Assembly: GCA_020634435.1 (NCBI GenBank)
Contig: JACKBS010000007.1
Span: forward strand, 620,001-684,000
Length of the DNA stretch: 64,000 bases
From: Ardenticatenaceae bacterium
GTDB taxonomy: Bacteria > Chloroflexota > Anaerolineae > Promineifilales > Promineifilaceae
Direction: 5' to 3'
The notes beneath the pieces are model-generated. The model worked only from the letters and a program-made list of their open reading frames with translations, did no database searches and was not told where the DNA came from. A program made the position numbers and the translations under genes. The stretch's first letter is position 1, and every line of letters starts with the position of its first letter. Shown here piece after piece: positions 53,461 to 61,508 of this stretch.

Positions 53461-54012
53461 ATGAAAATTGATACAACCCTGGTGAAAAAATTACGCACAG
53501 CCAAAGGGTGGTCGCAAGAACAACTCAGCGAGGCTTGTGGGCTAAGTTTGCGCACCATTCAACGGCTGGAAAACGGCGGCAACGCTTCCATCGAAAGCGT
53601 GCGGGCCCTGGCCGCCGTCTTTGGCATAGACCCCGCCGAGCTGATGCTCAGCAGCGAAGCCGAAGCGCCCCAGACGCCGCAAGACGCGGTGCTAACCGGA
53701 CTGCGCGAATTTGGTAACTTTTCCGGCACGGCGACGCGGTTTGAGTTTTGGTGGTTTTTGGCATTTGTGGTGGTGGTAACGGCCGTTGCCACCGTCCTCC
53801 ACGAACGCGTGGCCCAAATTGCCGGAATTATCCTGCTGCTCCCCCTGCTCGCTGCCAGCGCCCGGCGGCTCAACGACGCAGGCCAAAGTCAATGGTGGCA
53901 GCTGTTCTGGTTCGTACCATTCGGGCAGATTGTCGTCTTAATTATGCTGGCCCAGCCCACCAGCGAACCGTCCGGCCCGTCCGTCACCAAAGGTTTAGAC
54001 GCGCCCATCTAA
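53461..54012 (+). CDS. XRE-family HTH fused to DUF805 membrane domain
   Basis: The protein is 183 aa. Residues 1-65 are an XRE helix-turn-helix (LVKKLRTAKGWSQEQLSEACGLSLRTIQRLENG). Residues ~85-165 are a DUF805-like membrane part (GNFSGTATRFEFWWFLAFVVVVTAVA, IAGIILLLPLLAASARRLNDAGQSQWW), with the RRLNDAG motif of DUF805. A membrane-tethered DNA-binding protein is predicted. Target and signal are unknown. The start MKIDTTL is set by the family N-terminus; a ribosome site (AAGGAACTGACCC) precedes it. Confidence 0.88.
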   Translation: MKIDTTLVKKLRTAKGWSQEQLSEACGLSLRTIQRLENGGNASIESVRALAAVFGIDPAELMLSSEAEAPQTPQDAVLTGLREFGNFSGTATRFEFWWFLAFVVVVTAVATVLHERVAQIAGIILLLPLLAASARRLNDAGQSQWWQLFWFVPFGQIVVLIMLAQPTSEPSGPSVTKGLDAPI

Positions 54013-54524
54013 AGCCAGCACGCGGATAACGGGGAAGAGCGCAAATTACAGGTACTTTCCGCGTTATCCGCGCTCGACCGCGTCCCAAAACTGCCGTTGC
54101 TGAAAACTGGTACGCTTTGTGGTTTTTACCTTAGGGTGGGATACGGCCGTCCTTCCCCCCACGTTTCCTTCCCCAACACCATTGGGTCTACGAACAAGTT
54201 ATCATTGAATTTCAGGCAAAGTCACAAAGGAGCTGAATTTTTACCTTTATACCTTGGCTTCTTTGCGCAAGTTAATTGCTTTGCCTGACAAGTTATTTGT
54301 ACAGCCCCAACCCAATTGCCCTTGATATAGAACACTCGTTCTAATAAACTTCCCTTCACTTGCTGTCCCTGATTCACGTTTTGTCGGGCCACTGTGCCCA
54401 ACACAATTGAGGAGACAACCCATTGATCGATAACCGCTCCATGCCACCTGGGGTGGACAACTCCCGGCATAACGCTGATCATAAATCTGATTGGGAAGCC
54501 AACCCACATCTATAAAGGAGACAA
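54013..54524. other. Intergenic region with inverted repeat, no gene seen
   Basis: Inverted repeat arms cgcggataacggggaa (54021-54036) and ttccgcgttatccgcg (54057-54072) lie just after the XRE-DUF805 stop. An ACGGCCGT copy lies near 54143. Open frames here are unsupported. The end of the gap (54487-54524) resembles the palindromic unit before the gene at 26379. Confidence 0.5.
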
Positions 54525-55013
54525 ATGGAACAAAACCAATCAACACTCGATGTTATTTACGAAAACTGGCGCGGTTATAACGAGAAGCTGCGCAGTGTCA
54601 TCGCCCCGTTAACTGATGAGCAGCTCAGCCTGCAACCAGCGCCGCACATGTGGCCGGTAAGTCAGCTGGCGCAGCACATCATTGCAGTTCGGGCGGGCTG
54701 GTTTAGCGGCACCCTCCAAGAAAATGATACCTTGATGAACGAGTACATGGAATGGGGCCAGCGGGAATCGCCATTCCGCAATGCCGCCGCAATGGTCCGT
54801 GCCCTCGATGAAACATTTGCCTTCATCGAGGGGTGCTTGCAGCGCTGGACGCCCGCCGACTGCGCCCAAACGTTCCCGGATGAATGGGAGGGAAATGTAT
54901 ATCATCTCTCGCGCAGTTGGGTTATCTACCACGTGCTGGAGCATGATTTGCACCACGGCGGCGAAATCTCGCTAATCCTCGGGATGCACGGTTTGTCCGG
55001 CCTTGATCTTTAG
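54525..55013 (+). CDS. DinB-family protein
   Basis: The protein is 162 aa: VIYENWRGYNEKLRSVIAPLTDEQL, PVSQLAQHIIAVRAGWF (His) and WVIYHVLEHDLHHGGEISLILGMHGL (H..H) match the DinB superfamily metal-binding four-helix bundle. AAAGGAGAC gives a good ribosome site 6-10 bp before the ATG. It differs clearly from the DinB protein at 51628, so the two are not recent duplicates. Function unknown; often a stress-related or thiol-dependent enzyme. Confidence 0.88.
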   Translation: MEQNQSTLDVIYENWRGYNEKLRSVIAPLTDEQLSLQPAPHMWPVSQLAQHIIAVRAGWFSGTLQENDTLMNEYMEWGQRESPFRNAAAMVRALDETFAFIEGCLQRWTPADCAQTFPDEWEGNVYHLSRSWVIYHVLEHDLHHGGEISLILGMHGLSGLDL

Positions 55014-55059
55014 CGGTATGCTGTAGGCGTCCTCGGCGCTGTGCTGCTATACTTTTTGG

Positions 55060-56355
55060 ATGCAAACCAAACCCATCACTGCCATTGTTCTCGGGGCGGG
55101 GATGCGCGGCGCAGATGCCTACGCACCCTATGCCCTGGCCCATCCCGACCAGCTTGATATTGTCGGCGTGGCCGAGCCAGATGAAGTGCGACGGCACCGT
55201 TTTGCCGCCGCCCACGACATTGCCCCGACCCACATCTTTGAAACGTGGCAAGCGGTGTTCGATCGGCCCAAATTTGCCGATGTGATCATCAACACCACGC
55301 AAGATCAGATGCATTTTGCCTCCACCGTGGCTGCTCTAGAAGCGGGCTACGACGTGCTGCTAGAGAAGCCCATCACCAACACCCTGGCCGAGACGGTACA
55401 GTTAGTGCAGCTGGCGGAGCAAAACGGCCGTCTCCTGCAAATTTGCCACGTGCTGCGCTACACCAATTTCTTCACCAGGCTGCATGAAATTGTCACTTCG
55501 GGCCGATTGGGCGAGATTGTTACCGTGGAGCATCGCGAGAATGTGCGCTACACGCACATGGCGCACAGTTTTGTGCGCGGCAATTGGGGCAACGCGGCCC
55601 AGTCCAGTCCCATGATCCTGGCCAAATGCTGCCACGACTTCGACATTCTGTTCTGGAACATGGGGCAGCACGTCACTCAGCTGCAATCCTTTGGCTCGCT
55701 CATTCACTTTCGCCCCGAAAATGCGCCGCCCGACGCGACCGATCGCTGCACCGCCCCTTGCCCGGCAGCCGATGACTGTCCCTTCGACGCCCGCCGCTAC
55801 TACCTGGAACCGATCCACATCAACTGGGCGCGCAAGATTACCAATCAACCTACCGCTGAGGGTATTCAACTGGCGCTGGAAAACGGCCGTTACGGCCGTT
55901 GCGTCTACCAGTGCGATAACGATGTTGTCGATCACCAAACCGTGAACATGCAGTTTGAGAATGGGGCCAGCGTGGTGCTGTTCATGCACGGCCACTCCCA
56001 CGAAGAATCCCGCACCATGCGCTACGATGGCACACGCGCCACGCTGCGCGGCAAGTTTGACTACGTAAACGGCTGGATTGAAATTCACGATCATCTGACG
56101 GACACGGTGGAAAAGTTGGTTATTCCCGCAGGGGTCAGCGGGCACGGCGGTGGCGACGAAGGCATCATCCACGGCTTTGTCCAGGCGGTGCGCGGCCAAC
56201 AGCCGCCCCTCACCGCCGCCCGCGATTCGCTGGAAAGCCACCTCCTGGCTTTTGCTGCCGAGGAATCTCGCCTGAACGGCACCGTGATCGATATGCACCA
56301 ATTCCGGCAGCAAGCCGAACGCGTTGTGCCTGCGGATCGTTCGCCAAAGGAGTGA
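55060..56355 (+). CDS. Gfo/Idh/MocA-family oxidoreductase
   Basis: The protein is 431 aa. The N-terminal Rossmann motif ITAIVLGAGMRGADAYAPYAL (GxGxxG) binds NAD(P). VLLEKPITNTLAETVQLVQLAEQ carries the EKP motif (K catalytic). VLRYTNFFTRLHEIVTSGRLGEI and AKCCHDFDILFW (H...D) line the active site. A cysteine-rich insert CTAPCPAADDCPFDARRYY is seen in a subgroup. It probably oxidises or reduces a sugar or cyclitol. The stop overlaps the ribosome site of the next gene. Confidence 0.92.
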   Translation: MQTKPITAIVLGAGMRGADAYAPYALAHPDQLDIVGVAEPDEVRRHRFAAAHDIAPTHIFETWQAVFDRPKFADVIINTTQDQMHFASTVAALEAGYDVLLEKPITNTLAETVQLVQLAEQNGRLLQICHVLRYTNFFTRLHEIVTSGRLGEIVTVEHRENVRYTHMAHSFVRGNWGNAAQSSPMILAKCCHDFDILFWNMGQHVTQLQSFGSLIHFRPENAPPDATDRCTAPCPAADDCPFDARRYYLEPIHINWARKITNQPTAEGIQLALENGRYGRCVYQCDNDVVDHQTVNMQFENGASVVLFMHGHSHEESRTMRYDGTRATLRGKFDYVNGWIEIHDHLTDTVEKLVIPAGVSGHGGGDEGIIHGFVQAVRGQQPPLTAARDSLESHLLAFAAEESRLNGTVIDMHQFRQQAERVVPADRSPKE

Positions 56356-56360
56356 CGTTA

Positions 56361-56924
56361 ATGGAAAGCGAGCTCTTGACCTTTGCCACAGCCGAAGAAT
56401 GGGAAACCTGGTTGGCCGCTCATCACCAGGAACCCGGCGGGGCCTGGCTAAAAGTGGGCAAAAAAGGGTGCCGCCACCCGGCGATCAAGATTGCTGAAGC
56501 AGGTGATGTGGCCATGTGCTACGGCTGGATCGACAGCCAGCGCAAAGGTTTTGACCAGGACTTCTTTTTGCAGCGCTACTCGCCGCGAACATCGAAGAGC
56601 CCGTGGTCGAAAATTAATGTGGAACGCGCCGAGGCTTTAATCGCCAACGGCCGTATGCAGCCCGCCGGATTCCGCGAAATTGAAACGGCTAAGCAAGACG
56701 GCCGTTGGGCCGTCGCCTATGAATCACAGCGCAACTTCACCATGCCCGAAGAATTGCAAACGGCCCTGGCCCAAAATGAACCGGCCCAAACAGCCTTCAC
56801 CCAGCTCAACAAAAGCGAGCAGTACACGCTCATCTTGCCCATCTTAAAGGCAACCACCGCCCAACGCCGCGCCGATTGTGTGCAGAAAGTGGTAAAACAA
56901 CTATGCCTGCCCAACCAAGACTGA
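56361..56924 (+). CDS. YdeI/OmdA-family protein
   Basis: The protein is 187 aa: ESELLTFATAEEWETWLAAHHQEPGGAWLKVGKKGC, CYGWIDSQRKGFDQDFFLQRYSPRTSKSPWSKINVERAEALI and the later IETAKQDGRW are the conserved blocks of the YdeI (bacteriocin-protection/OmpD-associated) family. AAGGAG at 56347-56352 is 8 bp from the ATG at 56361, which is preferred over an in-frame GTG at 56352. The biochemical function is not established. The gene overlaps the following kinase-like gene. Confidence 0.9.
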   Translation: MESELLTFATAEEWETWLAAHHQEPGGAWLKVGKKGCRHPAIKIAEAGDVAMCYGWIDSQRKGFDQDFFLQRYSPRTSKSPWSKINVERAEALIANGRMQPAGFREIETAKQDGRWAVAYESQRNFTMPEELQTALAQNEPAQTAFTQLNKSEQYTLILPILKATTAQRRADCVQKVVKQLCLPNQD

Positions 56925-57451
56925 TTGTTGTTGGCGGCTTTGCCGGTGCCGGTAAAAGCACCCTGGCCAAAAATATTGGTCGTGCCCTGTCCCTCCCTGT
57001 ATTTGAAATTGACCAGATGGCTCGGAGCATCCAAGACAACAAAGATTTTCAAGGTGCTCCTCAAGCAGCCTACCGAATTGCCTTTGATCTGTTCTTTTTG
57101 TTTGCCCAAGGCCATTTGCAAAATGAAGGCAGCCTGATTCTTGATCAAAACATGGGGCACCGCCAGACCTGGCAAAACATTGAGACCTTAAAAACGTCGC
57201 TGCCCCACATTGAAGTCGTCATTTTTCTGCTAGACTGTCCGTACGATTTGTGCGTTTCACGGGTGGCCGCCAGAACCAAACATCCCAATCTGCTTGAAGT
57301 GACGCCTGAGAACTTGCACGACCACAAATACAAGTGGGATTTTCTGCATGACAATGAACTACCAGAGGCCATTCGCATCGACGCAACTCGGCCAGCAACG
57401 GCCGTTTTCCAGGAAGTGATGCACTTTTTGAATCCCAAAATTGCCCCTTGA
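56903..57451 (+). CDS. P-loop kinase-like protein
   Basis: The protein is 182 aa beginning MPAQPRLIVVGGFAGAGKSTLAKNIGRAL, with a clean Walker A (GGFAGAGKST). LILDQNMGHRQTWQNIE and VVIFLLDCPYDLCVSRVAARTKHPN match AAA_33/zeta-like small-molecule kinases. The substrate is unknown; sugars, antibiotics or nucleosides are possible. The start at 56903 lies inside the end of the YdeI gene; an alternative upstream in-frame ATG is at 56876. Confidence 0.85.
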   Translation: MPAQPRLIVVGGFAGAGKSTLAKNIGRALSLPVFEIDQMARSIQDNKDFQGAPQAAYRIAFDLFFLFAQGHLQNEGSLILDQNMGHRQTWQNIETLKTSLPHIEVVIFLLDCPYDLCVSRVAARTKHPNLLEVTPENLHDHKYKWDFLHDNELPEAIRIDATRPATAVFQEVMHFLNPKIAP

Positions 57452-57509
57452 CTTAGAGTGAACTCCAAGTTGTAGAATCAAAATCATTCACAACTTATGG
57501 AGGTAACTC

Positions 57510-57731
57510 ATGTTTAATCATCAATTGATCAACGCAGTTGTTCAGTGGGAATGGCAGGCCAAAATGGCCGAAGAAAAGCAAAAAAACTTGCGCGGTGAAC
57601 CGTTGGCAACGGCCGTTTCGGCAACACCAGCTACCCAAAAAGAACGTCACCGCATCACCTGGCCAGGCTTGAATCGTCGCCAAACAAACCAACCTGTTTA
57701 TGTGAGCTGCACACCGGAGCAGTGCGGCTAA
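57510..57731 (+). CDS. Small hypothetical protein
   Basis: The protein is 73 aa (MFNHQLINAVVQWEWQAKMAEEKQKNLRGE...). A clear GGAGG lies 7 bp before the ATG, and promoter-like sequence precedes it, which support translation. No known domain. A Cys near each end of VYVSCTPEQC could bind metal. The stop is followed by a motif hairpin shared with the converging gene. Confidence 0.6.
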   Translation: MFNHQLINAVVQWEWQAKMAEEKQKNLRGEPLATAVSATPATQKERHRITWPGLNRRQTNQPVYVSCTPEQCG

Positions 57732-57810
57732 AGTTATTGGCTTCCCCTTGCTGGCTGGACCCACCTGACAAAACAATTTAGCGAGTCAAGATTTTCCGAG
57801 ACAACCGTAG

Positions 57811-57853
57811 ACGGCCGTTTCCTGTTGTGGCATGATAGATGGGAAACGGCCGT
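57811..57853. terminator. Bidirectional terminator-like hairpin built from two ACGGCCGT motifs
   Basis: ACGGCCGTTTCC (57811-57822) and GGAAACGGCCGT (57842-57853) form a perfect 12 bp stem with a 19-nt loop, between convergent genes ending at 57731 and 57875. Confidence 0.6.
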
Positions 57854-57874
57854 TGCGCTGCATCAACCTTGTAG

Positions 57875-58213
57875 TTATTTTTTCGGCTCAAACCAGTAGC
57901 GCGGCACCGTTTTCTTGCGCACATCCATGCGATGACAACATTCCTTACACGGTCTATAGCGCGTAACACGCTTTTCCGCATGCCAAAACCGTACCGGATG
58001 CTCCACCACCTTTTCTTTTCCTTTGGCAAACGATTTGCCACATTCGGGGCAACGTTCGCTTTTAGAAATCCATATCGCCTTGAAAAAACAAAGGAAGCTA
58101 GAGCCCAGAAAAACAAGCGCCATTGGCCAGGATTCTGGATCAAAACGGTAAAGCCAGAAGCTGACATACAAAAGCAGCAAGCCTAACAAGATGGTGAACA
58201 GCCAACGAAGCAT
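57875..58213 (-). CDS. Membrane protein with C-terminal zinc-ribbon-like motif
   Basis: The protein is 112 aa. Two N-terminal helices (WLFTILLGLLLLYVSFWLY and MALVFLGSSFLCFFKAIW) are followed by ERCPECGKSF and, 30 residues later, CKECCHR: two CxxC pairs that would bind zinc in the cytosol. No family recognised. The stop faces the small gene at 57510 across a motif hairpin. Confidence 0.75.
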   Translation of the reverse strand: MLRWLFTILLGLLLLYVSFWLYRFDPESWPMALVFLGSSFLCFFKAIWISKSERCPECGKSFAKGKEKVVEHPVRFWHAEKRVTRYRPCKECCHRMDVRKKTVPRYWFEPKK

Positions 58214-58376
58214 TTTCTTCCCAATGACTGGCTATAAGATTCAAGCAAATTCTGAACGAGATTCAGAGAAACATACGACGCAGAATATTATGATCAAACA
58301 AACGGCCAAATTCAATGGCAAATCACTGGCATTTAACCAACAACTCTGAGACAGTTCGCCCAATCTAACAAATCAA

Positions 58377-60626
58377 GTGAGTGAGAATCACAGGATGCGA
58401 GATATTTGCGACTATTTAAGCGGCCGTTCCGACAAAACCTTTCTTGGCTCCGGCAACATTGGTCTGGTTGTCCAGCCAGCAAAAGCCAGAGTGGTTTTTG
58501 TGCAGCGCTGGCACGAGGGCGGCCTGTGCGATTGGGCGGCAGGCAGTGTGCGCAGTTGGGCACCCGACCAAATTGTCCTCAATGAACCAGAATCGCCAGT
58601 GGGCATGCGTTGTTCGGTACGGCCGTTTACCCGCCAGGTACTTGTCACTCGTGATGATGTTGTGGGCATGACGCTCGACTGGCAGAACGACACCGCCGAA
58701 TCGCTTGAAGTAGAAGTTACCTTTAGCGGCCAGCTGCCCGGCACAATCAGGCGTGGCGAGAAGGCAGAATCCGTTGTCCTTTATGCGGTAACGCCCTACA
58801 GCGACCAGGCACCCCAACCGCTCCACTTTGCCCTGGCGGCATCCTTACCACCCCAACAAGCAACCTGGCACAGCGAAACGTATGAACTGGTCTTTAGGCT
58901 AACCATTGAACCGGGCGCAACGAGCCAGTTGACGCTGTTATTGGGCATTGGCCTCAACTTACCAGACATAGAGACCTCGCTCCGGCGCTGGACACAAACG
59001 GCCGATTTGCATACGGCCGTTCGCCACGATTGGAACCGCTGGTTCGATCAGGCTATCCCTCAATTCCAGTGCAGCGATCCGTACTTTGAAAAACTGTACT
59101 ATTATCGTTGGTGGTCGCTGTATACCAAGATGATCTTCGCGCGCGTCGGCCACTTTTTTTACCCTGTGCCCCGCGAAGGCACAATTGCCTTTGATGGCTG
59201 CGTCTCCTACTCCGGCGCCTGCATCTCCGTGGATGAACTGCGCTGGATGCGCGATCCGGCCTGGGCTTTTGCCACCACCCAAACATTTTTTGCCCCCGAA
59301 AATCTCAACGATGGCTACCTGGCCAACCACATCTGGGCCTGGGGTATCGACGGCGACGAAAGCAACGAGGACCGTCTGGGACGCGCAGTGCCGTACCACA
59401 ACTACGCCGCGGCCGCTTTTTACGGGGCGCTGCTGGTCCATCCGCGCGAAGGACAGCAAACCCTGGCCCACATTTGGCCCCAGCTGTGCAGCAATTTAGC
59501 ATCCTACCCGCGTCTCTTCGACATCGATCAGGATGGGCTGTACGAAACGTACCCCTGGAGCAATTCTGCCGGGCAGGAGTGGGCCGCCCGCTATCTCTAT
59601 TTCGATCCCATCCCCGAAATTTTGCGCTACGAGCGGGGCCGCACCTACGCCCCAGACGGCTCCCAAGCCGCCGAGGATATGGAACTGGTACAGAAAATTC
59701 GCGAGTCTGTGGTTACGGATCCAGATATTGTTTGGCCGGAAACGGCCGTCCAACTCTATCGCCTTTACTACGGCACCCAGGATCACCGGCTAGCCACCGT
59801 GGACCAGAGCACGTATGCTTACGCCAACTTCCGTGCCGCCGCTCACCTTGCTCATTTGCTCAACGAAACGGCCGTTGCGCAACGCTACACGCAATTGGCC
59901 GAGCAAACCCGCCAGCAAATTTGCGCTGTCATGTGGAATCCCGAAGATACGTTTTTCTACGATGTACGGCCGATTTCGCACCAACCCGCCCGCGTCAAAT
60001 CGGTCACCGGCTTTTATGTTTTTTGGGCCAAAATCGCTGGAGAAAAACATCTGCCGATGCTGCAACACCTCTTTAATCCGGCTATGTTTTGGGCCAGTTA
60101 TCCCTTGCCTTCTCTACCTTTTGACTATGAGAAGTACGATGCGCTGCAAGCAGCTGGCTGGACCTACTGGAACTACGCCACCTGGCCCCGCACCACCTGC
60201 CACGCCGTTGATGGGGTACTCTGGGCGACCAAAACGCTAGACCCCGCCCTCACCACACAGGCCGTTGAGCTGCTGAACCGCTACACCCACATGCACTTCA
60301 CCGACGGCGACATCAATCGCCCCACGATTGCCGAGCGGTATGATCCGCATACGGCCGTTCCCTTCTTCGCCGAGCTGGATTACAACCACTCCACCTGGAT
60401 TGACCTCATCATCCAGCACATCGCTGGCCTCACCCCGCACGATGGCGATGAACTGATCATTGATCCCGTTGACATGGGCTGGGAAGCCTTTGCCCTACGA
60501 CACATCCGCTACCGCAACCACGACATTGACATCGAATACCATCGCGACCAGGGATTTACCGTGTACGTGGATGGCCAGATAAAAGTCAGCGCAGCGGTTT
60601 TGCAAAAGTCGGTTGTCCCGTTATGA
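58377..60626 (+). CDS. MGH1-like (alpha/alpha)6-barrel glycoside hydrolase
   Basis: The protein is 749 aa. An N-terminal beta-sandwich (residues ~1-205) is followed by an (alpha/alpha)6 toroid: YYRWWSLYTKMIFARVGHFFYPVPREG, SYSGACISVDELRWMRDPAWAF, IWAWGIDGDESNEDR, LYETYPWSNSAGQEWAAR, VKSVTGFYVFWAKIAGEKHL. This matches the GH63/GH-G-type mannosylglycerate hydrolase-like family. Acidic residues in WGIDGDES and DELRWMRDP are candidates for catalysis. Substrate unknown. The GTG at 58377 and ATG at 58395 are possible starts; neither has a strong ribosome site. No signal peptide, so cytosolic. Confidence 0.85.
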   Translation: MSENHRMRDICDYLSGRSDKTFLGSGNIGLVVQPAKARVVFVQRWHEGGLCDWAAGSVRSWAPDQIVLNEPESPVGMRCSVRPFTRQVLVTRDDVVGMTLDWQNDTAESLEVEVTFSGQLPGTIRRGEKAESVVLYAVTPYSDQAPQPLHFALAASLPPQQATWHSETYELVFRLTIEPGATSQLTLLLGIGLNLPDIETSLRRWTQTADLHTAVRHDWNRWFDQAIPQFQCSDPYFEKLYYYRWWSLYTKMIFARVGHFFYPVPREGTIAFDGCVSYSGACISVDELRWMRDPAWAFATTQTFFAPENLNDGYLANHIWAWGIDGDESNEDRLGRAVPYHNYAAAAFYGALLVHPREGQQTLAHIWPQLCSNLASYPRLFDIDQDGLYETYPWSNSAGQEWAARYLYFDPIPEILRYERGRTYAPDGSQAAEDMELVQKIRESVVTDPDIVWPETAVQLYRLYYGTQDHRLATVDQSTYAYANFRAAAHLAHLLNETAVAQRYTQLAEQTRQQICAVMWNPEDTFFYDVRPISHQPARVKSVTGFYVFWAKIAGEKHLPMLQHLFNPAMFWASYPLPSLPFDYEKYDALQAAGWTYWNYATWPRTTCHAVDGVLWATKTLDPALTTQAVELLNRYTHMHFTDGDINRPTIAERYDPHTAVPFFAELDYNHSTWIDLIIQHIAGLTPHDGDELIIDPVDMGWEAFALRHIRYRNHDIDIEYHRDQGFTVYVDGQIKVSAAVLQKSVVPL

Positions 60627-60700
60627 CAAAGCCAAACTGATAAAATTAGAGGGTGAAACGGCCGTATCAATGCCAATTCTCAAATTGGTCATTTTCCGCC

Positions 60701-60729
60701 TTGACGAAGCCCCATCAAACTGCTATAGT
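60701..60729 (+). promoter_or_regulatory. Strong sigma-70-type promoter of the aromatic amino acid operon
   Basis: TTGACG (60701-60706), a 17 bp spacer and TATAGT (60724-60729) make a near-consensus promoter. The expected transcript start near 60736 leaves only a few bases before the leader peptide ATG at 60739, so the leader mRNA would be nearly leaderless. Confidence 0.85.
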
Positions 60730-60738
60730 GCGCCCATC

Positions 60739-60822
60739 ATGTTAACAAAGCCTGTATATTTTTATTTTTACTTTTTTAGCCAACCGCGCCGCACTTGTTG
60801 CGAGGTGGTCGTTACGCGCTAG
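60739..60822 (+). CDS. Attenuator leader peptide rich in Tyr/Phe (27 aa)
   Basis: [20 protein letters not shown]...VVVTR. Seven consecutive aromatic codons at 60757-60777 (TAT TTT TAT TTT TAC TTT TTT) are the hallmark of a Phe/Tyr-sensing leader. The frame can be read open further upstream (from 60613), but the promoter lies inside that region, so the ATG at 60739 is the true start. It precedes chorismate mutase and DAHP synthase, the pathway that makes these amino acids. Ribosome stalling when charged tRNA-Tyr/Phe is low would free 60788-60800 for antiterminator pairing. No ribosome site is visible, consistent with leaderless translation. Confidence 0.85.
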   Translation: MLTKPVYFYFYFFSQPRRTCCEVVVTR

Positions 60823-60885
60823 AAAAGCCAGGCAAAACGACTCAGTAACCAACAAGACGCGGCCCAACAAGCCGCGTCTTTTTTT
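60788..60885 (+). promoter_or_regulatory. Transcription attenuator: antiterminator and terminator
   Basis: Terminator: AAGACGCGGC (60854-60863), loop ccaacaa, GCCGCGTCTT (60871-60880), then a T-run interrupted by one G. Antiterminator: GCCGCACTTGTTG (60788-60800) complements CAACAAGACGCGGC (60850-60863) with one bulge, covering the whole 5' arm of the terminator, so the two folds exclude each other. The segment CGCACTTGTTGCG (60790-60802) can also fold on itself, a likely way to release the terminator when the leader is fully translated. Confidence 0.85.
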
Positions 60886-60925
60886 GTTTTTGGGCAAGAA
60901 TTATTTATTACAAGGGGAAGAAATC

Positions 60926-61402
60926 ATGCAGTTAAACGGAAATATTCAGAATTTACAGAATCAACAACCCACTATCTGCCGCGGCGTGCGCGGTGCCGTT
61001 ACCGTGAAGGAAAACACGGAAGACGCCATCCTGGCCGCCACCCGCGAACTGCTCCAGGTGATCATCCAGCGCAACGAGATGCACCCAGACGACGTCGCCA
61101 GCGTCTACTTCACCACGACGATGGACCTCAACGCCACCTACCCCGCCCTGGCCGCACGCCAGCTAGGCTGGAGCGACGTGGCCCTGATGTGTGGTCATGA
61201 AATGACCGTACCCAGCGGCCTGGAAATGTGCATTCGTGTCCTGATCCACTGGAACACCACCCGCTCTCCCAAAGAAATTGTTCACGTCTACCTGCGTGAA
61301 GCACAGTCACTGCGCCCGGATCGCCAAAACCTGCCTCCCATTCGCCCTCGTCAGATGAACGCGATGGAAGCAATGGTAAAGGTGATGGCCGCCGTTTTAT
61401 AG
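60926..61402 (+). CDS. aroH: Chorismate mutase, AroH type
   Basis: The protein is 158 aa and converts chorismate to prephenate, the first committed step to Phe and Tyr. [10 protein letters not shown] holds the N-terminal active-site Arg. [17 protein letters not shown] keeps the same spacing as Cys75, Glu78 and Arg90 of the Bacillus subtilis enzyme, and [14 protein letters not shown] supplies the Tyr108 equivalent. AAGGGGAAG precedes the ATG at 60926; an in-frame ATG at 60884 falls in the terminator tail and is rejected. The N-terminus has ~14 extra Gln/Asn-rich residues ([13 protein letters not shown]). Controlled by the upstream attenuator. Confidence 0.94.
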   Translation: MQLNGNIQNLQNQQPTICRGVRGAVTVKENTEDAILAATRELLQVIIQRNEMHPDDVASVYFTTTMDLNATYPALAARQLGWSDVALMCGHEMTVPSGLEMCIRVLIHWNTTRSPKEIVHVYLREAQSLRPDRQNLPPIRPRQMNAMEAMVKVMAAVL

Positions 61403-61408
61403 TTTTTA

Positions 61409-61475
61409 TCAAAGATCAGGCAAATTTAAGCGGTTTTTCAATCGGTGAATCTGCCAAATCTTTGAGCCTTGTTTT
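61409..61475 (+). terminator. Extended hairpin with T-run between aroH and the DAHP synthase gene
   Basis: Arms TCAAAGATcaGGCAaATT (61409-61426) and AATcTGCCaAATCTTTGA (61448-61465) with minor mismatches, followed by gccttgTTTTTT. It could partly end transcription or set the ratio of the two enzymes. Confidence 0.6.
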
Positions 61476-61508
61476 TTCAAACGATATCTAAGTGAAAAGG
61501 ATAGATTA

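Noticed and set aside
54222..54546. Minus-strand open frames of 95-99 aa before the DinB gene
   Set aside because: No ribosome site and no recognisable domain; one overlaps the DinB start and the palindromic unit.
60613..60738. N-terminal extension of the leader peptide frame
   Set aside because: The frame is open upstream, but the near-consensus promoter lies within it, so the extension would not be transcribed from that promoter. The short leader explains the attenuator.
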